Virus record (IMG/VR): IMGVR_UViG_3300042691_012197
Location: 1-54,719 of that record
Origin: a virus
DNA: 54,719 nucleotides
Reading direction: 5' to 3' (one strand)
Below are positions 49,231 through 54,719 of this stretch, piece by piece; within the stretch, counting starts at the first letter, position 1, and each line of letters begins with the position of its first letter. A model generated the notes under the pieces. That model saw only the letters and a program-made list of their open reading frames with translations. It was not told where the DNA came from and did no database searches. A program made the translations under genes and the position numbers.

Positions 49231-49821
49231 CTACCTCTTTTTCATTATTGAATCTACTAGGCCGTAATTAACTGATGCCTCTGCATCCAACCATAAATCT
49301 CTTGTAGTATCTTTTAGGATCTTACCAAGTGTGTGACCAGTATTATCAGCTAATATTTGCATAAGTTTTTTGTTAAGTTTTTTAGTGTGTTCGAACGATG
49401 CTTCCATATCCTGTACGTTACCACGCGTTCCTGCTGAAACCTGATGTAGCATGAACTGAGCATTTGGTAATATAAACCTTTTACCTAATGTTCCTGAGGA
49501 AGCTATTACTGAGCCCATAGAGCATGCGTATCCAGTTACAACTGTAACTACGTCTGGCTTGATTAGATTCATCGTATCTACTATAGATGTTCCTGATACT
49601 ACGCATCCACCAGGTGAGTTAATGTACATATAAATATCAGCATTCTTATCTTCTGATTCTAATAATAATAACTGGGCTATTATATCATCAGACATTAAAT
49701 GATTAACTTCGCCATTAACAAATATGATGCGTTCCCTGAGTAATCTGGAATAAACATCCATGGCTTTGACACCCTTGTCGCTTACTTCGTATGTTGTTGG
49801 TATAATTCTATTGTTGGTCAT
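49231..49821 (-). CDS. clpP: Soluble ClpP protease
   Basis: 196 residues from the ATG at 49821, chosen by GAGGAT spacing; TTG and ATG starts up to 49839 are possible. Classic ClpP landmarks: RIIFVNGEV near 30, YINSPGG near 66, ACSMGS with catalytic serine near 98, FMLHQ with catalytic histidine near 124, and a downstream acidic residue in TTRDLWLDAEA. No transmembrane helix. It should form a tetradecamer and degrade proteins fed by ClpX. Module A has no such gene. It overlaps the HNH-DUF5681 gene by 14 bases. Confidence 0.92.
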   Translation of the reverse strand: MTNNRIIPTTYEVSDKGVKAMDVYSRLLRERIIFVNGEVNHLMSDDIIAQLLLLESEDKNADIYMYINSPGGCVVSGTSIVDTMNLIKPDVVTVVTGYACSMGSVIASSGTLGKRFILPNAQFMLHQVSAGTRGNVQDMEASFEHTKKLNKKLMQILADNTGHTLGKILKDTTRDLWLDAEASVNYGLVDSIMKKR

Positions 49822-50482
49822 CGTTATCCTCATGATCAATTACTTTAGGTTCTTCTTTGGCTGGTATACTGTATTGTATCACATAATTCTTAACATCTTC
49901 GTTCTTGGTTTCTATACTAGCCTTACGTGGTGTTTGGTATACAGATAGTTCCTTAGCTAATTTCATTGCTGTACTTAAGTCTAAGTTAAGCTTACTACCA
50001 TTTTTCAATATCAATTGTTGGAACTTAACTGCATCCCCATCAGCTTCATCAAATATTGCATTGAGTGTGGCCTGCTGATCTTTAGCTATCTTAACAGTTT
50101 TAGGTCTACCATTAGCATTTCCTGAAACACCTTTAACGAACTTACCTCTATTACGTATTGAGGTAAGACCTTCTATATCTTTTATAGTTATAGATCCAGG
50201 CTCTGCCTCATAACGTATATCATTACCTTTTTCTTTATTCTGTGCGTGAGTTATAACCTGTAAGTTAGCTGGTACGTGTAGTCCGCATACTATTGGATTA
50301 TTAACTGGTATTATATGATCTACTTCATGCTGTACGCCTGTTGTTGCGCTTAGATGTTTTGCTAAATCATAGAACTTATTAATATGTGTCTTTTGTTCTA
50401 CTGTTAGCCAGGAAGGGGTAGCTGATTTAAGGCTATCCCTACGTCCGGCGCATTTATCTTTGTTTTTATTTATGTCTGCCAT
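49808..50482 (-). CDS. HNH endonuclease fused to DUF5681-type domain (module B)
   Basis: 224 residues. HNH core HEVDHIIPVNNPIVCGLHVP near 54, then KFVKGVSGNANGRPKTVK near 117 and LAKELSVYQTPRKASIETK near 178, parallel to 10421-11119. Candidate packaging factor for the same reasons. Confidence 0.7.
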   Translation of the reverse strand: MADINKNKDKCAGRRDSLKSATPSWLTVEQKTHINKFYDLAKHLSATTGVQHEVDHIIPVNNPIVCGLHVPANLQVITHAQNKEKGNDIRYEAEPGSITIKDIEGLTSIRNRGKFVKGVSGNANGRPKTVKIAKDQQATLNAIFDEADGDAVKFQQLILKNGSKLNLDLSTAMKLAKELSVYQTPRKASIETKNEDVKNYVIQYSIPAKEEPKVIDHEDNDDQQ

Positions 50483-50579
50483 ATCTATGTGCCTTTCTTT
50501 CTGCTGATGTTTCTAGTGCAAGTTTTAGTGTTGCTGGTATTACTAAATAAGCTACGCTTACTAATATTAAAGTTGTCAT
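50466..50579 (-). CDS. Small membrane peptide upstream of HNH gene (module B)
   Basis: 37 residues, MTTLILVSVAYLVIPATLKL then a basic tail ending HRYGRHK. It overlaps the HNH-DUF5681 start by 17 bases. It is the positional and topological match of 11121-11231. Confidence 0.5.
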   Translation of the reverse strand: MTTLILVSVAYLVIPATLKLALETSAERKAHRYGRHK

Positions 50580-50602
50580 CGTATTTACCTCTTATATTAA
50601 GT

Positions 50603-50875
50603 TTATTGTAATTTCTCAAGAATGTCAAGAGAATCTTTATAGTGTCCATATATTTCTTTATACATCTCAAAGCTTACTACTTTGGATTTACTTGTGTGGG
50701 CTTTTAGTAATTCGTACATAGCTTCGTTATGTTGTACTTCGTCTTCTAAAGACTCTAAATAGCTATCTAATTCGGAACCTTTTACTAACATTACTTGGTT
50801 TTCTTCGTCATTTACTGCTACATCGCTCCAACCTAATGTGTCATCAGTTACGAAATCTTTATAATATATAAACAT
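50603..50875 (-). CDS. Hypothetical acidic protein, module B only
   Basis: 90 residues (MFIYYKDFVTDDTLGWSDVA..., ending DILEKLQ), strongly acidic with a helical C-terminal half. TAGGAGG precedes the ATG. Nothing is recognised. Small acidic phage proteins can mimic DNA, but no evidence here goes beyond charge. Confidence 0.5.
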   Translation of the reverse strand: MFIYYKDFVTDDTLGWSDVAVNDEENQVMLVKGSELDSYLESLEDEVQHNEAMYELLKAHTSKSKVVSFEMYKEIYGHYKDSLDILEKLQ

Positions 50876-50884
50876 GGCTTCCTC

Positions 50885-51181
50885 CTATTGGAAAATTTTA
50901 TTACGTTTTCTTTGTTGTATACTTTGTTTCATGTGTTCTTTGTGAGCTTCGTTATCGGCTCTTAAGTAACCATTGCTTAAATATACTTTAATACTGTAGG
51001 CACAAATTAAACCACCAACTATTAATAAGGTTAATATAACAAGTCTATATATTACATATTGGTCTACAGTCAATACTTGGAAGTGTGTAAGTAGTTCACC
51101 AACCAACCAAGCTGCGTCTGCAGCTACTACACCCACGCCTGCTGCTGTGGCGATTATGAATGGGCTTTGAATCTTGGTCAT
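50885..51181 (-). CDS. Two-helix membrane protein, module B only
   Basis: 98 residues with hydrophobic segments at about 7-30 and 43-64, then a long basic cytoplasmic-type tail (KEHMKQSIQQRKRNK). It is downstream of the promoter at 51230-51258. Possible exclusion or holin-like protein; no family recognised. Confidence 0.6.
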   Translation of the reverse strand: MTKIQSPFIIATAAGVGVVAADAAWLVGELLTHFQVLTVDQYVIYRLVILTLLIVGGLICAYSIKVYLSNGYLRADNEAHKEHMKQSIQQRKRNKIFQ

Positions 51182-51229
51182 CTTATTTTCCTACTTTATT
51201 CTGTGAGGGTTAATTCCCTCTATAACTTA

Positions 51230-51258
51230 AGTATCGCTCTTTTCTAAACCGAAGTCAA
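51230..51258 (-). promoter_or_regulatory. Sigma70-type promoter, module B
   Basis: Minus strand: TTGACT (51258-51253), a 17-base spacer, GATACT (51235-51230). Upstream of the 98-residue membrane protein gene. Confidence 0.55.
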
Positions 51259-51268
51259 TACATTTTAT

Positions 51269-51454
51269 TTAAAAATGTCTACCATCTTCAAAATGATTAG
51301 GCATGTCAGTATCTGAGCCGATTAAGCTCTGCTCTATACCTAATTCTGGTGCAAAGATATATATTAGAGTTATAAGTACTACAGCAATTATTACTAATGA
51401 TAGTATTATTCTATTACTGTCCCTTTGTTGTGCTATATAAAATTCATCTAACAT
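51269..51454 (-). CDS. Single-helix membrane protein
   Basis: 61 residues: a polar N-terminus, one helix (about 16-35: IILSLVIIAVVLITLIYIF) and an acidic outside-type tail. Third gene of a cluster of tiny membrane proteins. Function unknown. Confidence 0.5.
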   Translation of the reverse strand: MLDEFYIAQQRDSNRIILSLVIIAVVLITLIYIFAPELGIEQSLIGSDTDMPNHFEDGRHF

Positions 51455-51458
51455 TTTA

Positions 51459-51539
51459 TTACCCCATTAATATTGTTACTACAATTATGCCTACATAACT
51501 TAAGAAGGCTACTAGTTTATATATTTCTGTTGAATTCAT
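51459..51539 (-). CDS. 26-residue membrane peptide
   Basis: MNSTEIYKLVAFLSYVGIIV plus VTILMG: one helix. GGAGG lies nine bases before the ATG, among the best ribosome sites in this region, and the stop is four bases before the next ATG. Confidence 0.45.
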   Translation of the reverse strand: MNSTEIYKLVAFLSYVGIIVVTILMG

Positions 51540-51558
51540 TTCTTCCTCCTGGCGACAC

Positions 51559-51660
51559 CTACCCGATTAAAGCTACAAGTAGAGTTACTCCTAGTATTAT
51601 TAATACATATACTGTTACTGATCTTAGTGTTAGGTTTTCTAGTTCGTTATTGTTTTTCAT
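51559..51660 (-). CDS. 33-residue membrane peptide
   Basis: MKNNNELENLTLRSVTVYVL plus ILGVTLLVALIG: a polar start and a C-terminal helix. First of the leftward tiny membrane protein cluster. Weak ribosome site. Confidence 0.4.
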   Translation of the reverse strand: MKNNNELENLTLRSVTVYVLIILGVTLLVALIG

Positions 51661-52115
51661 TTTATTAACTCTTTGGTTATATTATTATTGTACTCCTAAA
51701 AAAATATCAATACAAGTAAAATCTTTAGTAGGCTCCTGTGCTAGGTGGAACCTAGCTAGATTCAATATTCGTAAAAAGTCAAGTTATTTTTATACAATAA
51801 TTATGTTACAAACCCTTGACAAGGCTATTTTAAACTTGCTATTATACTAGAAGCTAACTGTAGTAGACTCAAGATACGAGTTATACTAATAGATAATAAG
51901 AGTATCGATGTTATCACATCTTACACGAGTTCGATTAAAATACTCTCTACTCTAGAACGATAAACACAATGAAACTAATAGTTACTCTATACACGGTCTA
52001 ATAGAGGTACTCATAAACTAAAATAATAATGCTTAAGGATATCTGTATCTATTATATTTATCTTGTAATATATGTATATGTGTGATATACTTAAAGTATA
52101 TAATAGAGGTGTGTT
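51661..52115. other. AT-rich noncoding divergent region (module B)
   Basis: No credible gene. It holds a rightward promoter (51816-51845) and then about 270 very AT-rich bases with short inverted repeats (AGAGTAT near 51899 with ATACTCT near 51941). It corresponds in position to the putative origin 14240-14490 but shares no long sequence with it. Possible origin of module B. Confidence 0.4.
51816..51845 (+). promoter_or_regulatory. Rightward promoter, module B
   Basis: TTGACA (51816-51821), an 18-base spacer, TATTAT (51840-51845) with TGC before the -10 box. It can drive the regulator-lysozyme-ClpX-SSB genes through a 270-base leader. Confidence 0.65.
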
Positions 52116-52388
52116 ATGACAGATAAATTTTCTATGATAGATAGGATGAATGAAGCCTTATCATTAAGGGACCACGAAGGTTTCTTTGTACTATTAGATA
52201 AATACATAACAACCTACTACGATTACGGCTATGTATCAGATATGCTTGGTAATAGTACTAGTGCAGAAGTGCTTAGTAATATGGTTAGAAGCGGTAAAAT
52301 AACACTAAGGATGCTAAATGTAGTATTACGTACGTTAAAAATCAAACTACGTCAAGAATCCCCACGCAATTATGAGGAGGTAGAGTAA
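52116..52388 (+). CDS. Small helical protein, possible regulator (module B)
   Basis: 90 residues (MTDKFSMIDRMNEALSLRDH..., ending PRNYEEVE). KYITTYYDYGYVSDMLGNST near 29 and RTLKIKLRQ resemble 13927-14187, and the gene again precedes the endolysin. Possible helix-turn-helix. The stop shares a base with the lysozyme start. Confidence 0.5.
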   Translation: MTDKFSMIDRMNEALSLRDHEGFFVLLDKYITTYYDYGYVSDMLGNSTSAEVLSNMVRSGKITLRMLNVVLRTLKIKLRQESPRNYEEVE

Positions 52389-52978
52389 TGCAGATATCTT
52401 CAGCCGGAATTAGATTAATCATGGACTTAGAGGGAATCAGTAACAAACGGTACAAAGATAGTGCTGGTCTAGATACTATAGGTGTAGGTCATCTTATATT
52501 GGATAATGATCCTAACTTGCATAAAGTTACTGGTATATCAAATAGTGATGAGGTTAAATCCCTTACTGACGCACAGATAATGAGGCTATTAGAGTTGGAT
52601 TTGGTAGGTTTCATTGCAGAGATTGATAGGGTAGGAGTTATATTTACTCAAAGCCAGTTTGACGCACTAGTAAGCCTTGTTTTTAATATAGGCGTAGGAA
52701 ACTTTAGAGGATCTACACTATTTAAATTATTATCTAGGCATAAAGGATCTAGGATACCAGATAGTAGAGTAGAGGATATATCACAAGAGTTTGGTAGATG
52801 GAGATATGCTGGTAAGAAAGAGATTAGAGGTCTTCTAGTAAGAAGATTGATAGAAACATTTATTTTCCTTGACAAAGCTAACGAGGATGCTATAATAGAA
52901 GGTGTAAGAGCTTCAGATATGGATTATATAATCTCCGTCTTTGAGGATTACAAAGTAAACAGAGCTCAACGAATTTAG
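52388..52978 (+). CDS. GH24 muramidase endolysin (module B)
   Basis: 196 residues. E in MDLEGISNKRYKD, D eight residues later, and T in DTIGVGH give the T4-lysozyme triad; SQFDALVSLVFNIG follows. It has a 35-residue C-terminal extension beyond the usual fold. GAGG precedes the ATG. No signal peptide. Homologue of 13371-13925 on the opposite strand. Confidence 0.9.
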   Translation: MQISSAGIRLIMDLEGISNKRYKDSAGLDTIGVGHLILDNDPNLHKVTGISNSDEVKSLTDAQIMRLLELDLVGFIAEIDRVGVIFTQSQFDALVSLVFNIGVGNFRGSTLFKLLSRHKGSRIPDSRVEDISQEFGRWRYAGKKEIRGLLVRRLIETFIFLDKANEDAIIEGVRASDMDYIISVFEDYKVNRAQRI

Positions 52979-52987
52979 CGGGTAACT

Positions 52988-53995
52988 ATGATTAACAATT
53001 TATACAACATCAGAGACTTAGATCCCGACGTTAAGGTTTATCTAGAACCACAGTTTAAACGTACACGTAAACCATCAGATTTGGTAGCAGAATTAGATAA
53101 GTTTGTTATTGGTCAAGATGCAGCTAAAAAGGCATTAGCTATTGCTATGGTTAACCATGAGGTTATAACTGAACACAATAGAAGGATTAAGAAGTCTGAA
53201 ACTAGATTAAAGAAAACTAACTTAATGCTAGTAGGACCATCTGGTACAGGTAAGACATACTTATTAGAGGTTATAGGGCGTACATTAGGAAAGGACGTAA
53301 TGGCCGTAGATATATCATCTTACACTCAAGCAGGCTATGTTGGTAGAGATCTAGACTCAATTATAACTGAGGCATGTGCTAGGTGCGACGATAATCCCGA
53401 AAGAGTGGAAAACATGATCATCTTCTTAGATGAGGTTGATAAGCTATCAGACCAAGAGGGCGTAGGTAAGGTCGGTACATTGGCCGTACAACAACAACTA
53501 CTAACCCTTATTGAGGGTCAAGAGGAGTATAATGTAACCAATGATAAAGGACGCAATACCGGCTTCCAAGTCGACACCCGTAACATCCTTTGGGTACTAG
53601 GTGGCGCATTCACTGCGTACAGAGAATCAGCTATTAAGAAACTTAAGAACCCTACCACAATAGGCTTTGCTACGGAAACCAAAGAACCAGAAGAGTTTGT
53701 GTTCGATCAACAACAAGCTATTAAAGCTGGATTACTAAGGGAATTAGTAGGGCGTATAGGGCAAGTTATAGAGTTACATGACTTAAGCAGAGAAGAGTGC
53801 TACAGAATTATGGTAGAACCAGTAGATTCTATAGTTAATCAGTATAAGATATTAGGGGAATTAAGAGGATTAAATCTAACACTAACCGAGAAGGAGATCT
53901 GGGATATAGTGGACGAAGCAATCCGCTTAAAGCTTGGTGCACGTGGATTAAGGACACTGGCAGACAAGTTAATGAAAGATCGTATGTATATATAA
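52988..53995 (+). CDS. clpX: ClpX-like AAA+ unfoldase without zinc domain (module B)
   Basis: 335 residues. FVIGQDAAKKALA, Walker A GPSGTGKT near 81, pore loop AGYVGRD near 109, Walker B IIFLDEVDK near 141, RNILWVLGGAF near 196, LVGRIGQVIEL, sensor II LGARGLRT. The loop that docks ClpP reads TTIGFATE, keeping the canonical IGF tripeptide, in the same module as a ClpP gene (49231-49821). The zinc domain is absent. Confidence 0.92.
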   Translation: MINNLYNIRDLDPDVKVYLEPQFKRTRKPSDLVAELDKFVIGQDAAKKALAIAMVNHEVITEHNRRIKKSETRLKKTNLMLVGPSGTGKTYLLEVIGRTLGKDVMAVDISSYTQAGYVGRDLDSIITEACARCDDNPERVENMIIFLDEVDKLSDQEGVGKVGTLAVQQQLLTLIEGQEEYNVTNDKGRNTGFQVDTRNILWVLGGAFTAYRESAIKKLKNPTTIGFATETKEPEEFVFDQQQAIKAGLLRELVGRIGQVIELHDLSREECYRIMVEPVDSIVNQYKILGELRGLNLTLTEKEIWDIVDEAIRLKLGARGLRTLADKLMKDRMYI

Positions 53996-54009
53996 GGAGG
54001 ATTTAATAT

Positions 54010-54309
54010 ATGGCAGATCGTAAATTTATATCAAGATTGTTCCTAAACAAGGCAAAGGACTCAGGTAAAGTATATCTGAAAGGTACAATTAAGATAGCTA
54101 AAGAAGAACTAAAGGCCTTCCTACAGAGTGATGGATCAGTAGAGATACCAGTATTCGGGCACACATTCGAAGGTAAAGACAAACAAGACAATGTATATAA
54201 AGCATATAATTTAGAGGTAGTATATGAAAGTAATTCTAAAGACGTTAAAGGTTTTAAAAAAGAGAATACTAAAACTTTTAAAAACAATTCTCTAGATACA
54301 CCATTCTAA
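54010..54309 (+). CDS. SSB-like small protein with C-terminal PF tip (module B)
   Basis: 99 residues. ADRKFISRLFLNKAKDSGKV, YLKGTIKI, VEIPVFGHTF and YKAYNLEVVYE match 12007-12315. A lysine-rich linker and SLDTPF end it. AAGGAGG precedes the ATG. The same arguments for an SSB role apply. Confidence 0.5.
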   Translation: MADRKFISRLFLNKAKDSGKVYLKGTIKIAKEELKAFLQSDGSVEIPVFGHTFEGKDKQDNVYKAYNLEVVYESNSKDVKGFKKENTKTFKNNSLDTPF

Positions 54310-54342
54310 GATAAACATAAGACAATAATAGTTATACAAAGA

Positions 54343-54374
54343 GGGGGCTAGCAATAGTCCCCTTAAATATTTTA
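54343..54374 (+). terminator. Intrinsic terminator after SSB-like gene (module B)
   Basis: GGGG(G)CTA and TAG(T)CCCC form a stem with a GCAA loop; TTAAATATTTT follows. An AT-rich promoter-like stretch with TATTAT (54399 region) comes next. Confidence 0.75.
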
Positions 54375-54434
54375 CTGGACTTTACTTAAGAAATGTAGTA
54401 CTATTATATTATAGATAAGAAGTTGAGGTACACA

Positions 54435-54605
54435 ATGGCCTACAAATTCAAAGTAAGAGACGAGTCTCCGGAAGATATGGATACCAAAGATATCTTACAG
54501 TATCTAGATAGAATGAGAACTAACTTTAAAGACAGTACAGATAAAGATGAACTTAAATCATCGCTAGAATTCTTAAAGAATATGTTAGGAGAGGATAATA
54601 AATGA
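54435..54605 (+). CDS. Small acidic early protein (module B)
   Basis: 56 residues from the ATG at 54435 (GAGG seven bases before; an upstream TTG is rejected). Charged and helical (SPEDMDTKDILQYLDRMRTN), ending GEDNK. It opens a new rightward run after the terminator, probably the early genes of module B. Four-base overlap with the next ORF. Confidence 0.55.
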   Translation: MAYKFKVRDESPEDMDTKDILQYLDRMRTNFKDSTDKDELKSSLEFLKNMLGEDNK

Positions 54606-54719
54606 CAATAAGAATATTTAAATCTATAGAGTATATGGATAGAGATGGGGAGCAGCCAAGCTTTCATTTGTACCAAGCAAAGAAGGTTAGGTACAACCCA
54701 GAGTCAACAGTTATACAGG
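54602..54719 (+). CDS. Hypothetical protein, cut by window end
   Basis: The ATG overlaps the previous stop. 39 residues are visible (MTIRIFKSIEYMDRDGEQPS..., open at the window edge). No domain can be named. Confidence 0.5.
   Translation, partial: MTIRIFKSIEYMDRDGEQPSFHLYQAKKVRYNPESTVIQ

Noticed and set aside
50485-50670. Leftward 61-codon ORF overlapping the 37-residue membrane peptide region
   Set aside because: Basic, low-complexity translation in a different frame with no ribosome site. The 90-residue gene and the membrane peptide explain the region better.
1-54719. Integrase, repressor, CRISPR array, transposase or attachment sites
   Set aside because: None of the readable proteins carries these motifs and no regular spaced repeats were seen.

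Overview
The window holds DNA of tailed phages with short tails and a T7-like virion. The terminase, portal, scaffold, capsid, two tail tubular proteins, four internal virion proteins and a tail fibre lie in T7 order. There is no phage RNA polymerase, integrase, excisionase or lysogeny repressor. Transcription appears to use the host polymerase, since many start points carry strong sigma70-type promoters. The DNA is AT-rich with Shine-Dalgarno-led, often overlapping genes. This fits a lytic podovirus of a Gram-negative, low-GC bacterioplankton-type host; the host itself cannot be named from the sequence.

Layout: (1) 1-1.0 kb, the 3' end of a glycine-rich tail protein and a three-helix holin. 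(2) 1.1-14.2 kb, replication module A, almost all on the minus strand: LOG-family enzyme, nucleotide phosphohydrolase-like protein, 3'-5' exonuclease, primase-helicase, SpeD-like protein, DNA polymerase, ERF annealing protein, membrane ClpP-class protease, DUF1064 nuclease (plus strand), YqaJ exonuclease, HNH-DUF5681 protein, SSB-like protein, ClpX-like ATPase, endolysin and a small regulator-like protein. (3) 14.2-18.2 kb, an AT-rich putative origin, a candidate small RNA, a rightward run of small overlapping early genes, and a leftward HNH gene. (4) 18.2-40.2 kb, the rightward virion module, ending with tail-tip genes, a second complete glycine-rich protein and a second holin. (5) 40.2-54.7 kb, replication module B. 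This is a diverged second copy of nearly the whole of module A in broadly the same order, with dUTPase-like and true ClpP genes added, LOG missing, and the regulator-lysozyme-ClpX-SSB block inverted.

The main surprise is that the window carries about 1.4 phage genome equivalents. Two diverged replication modules sit behind two nearly identical copies of the same tail-tip gene (about 96% nucleotide identity over about 560 bp by hand count, one amino-acid change). This could be a tandem pair of related phages, a concatemer or co-infection recombinant, or an assembly chimera joined at the shared gene. The sequence alone does not decide. Either way the two modules compare directly and show what is conserved: SpeD-like protein between primase and polymerase, membrane ClpP-class protease next to ERF, ClpX next to endolysin and SSB-like protein, and HNH-DUF5681. 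They also show what is exchangeable: LOG, dUTPase, ClpP and clusters of tiny membrane proteins.

Expected joint action: primase-helicase, polymerase and SSB-like protein copy the genome; ERF, YqaJ exonuclease and DUF1064 nuclease recombine and resolve it; the nucleotide enzymes tune the dNTP pool; ClpX (with ClpP in module B) may remodel or degrade proteins; terminase, with HNH-DUF5681 as a possible partner, packages DNA; holin and GH24 endolysin lyse the cell. Short ORFs below 60 residues were read by eye and anchored to neighbouring start and stop codons.
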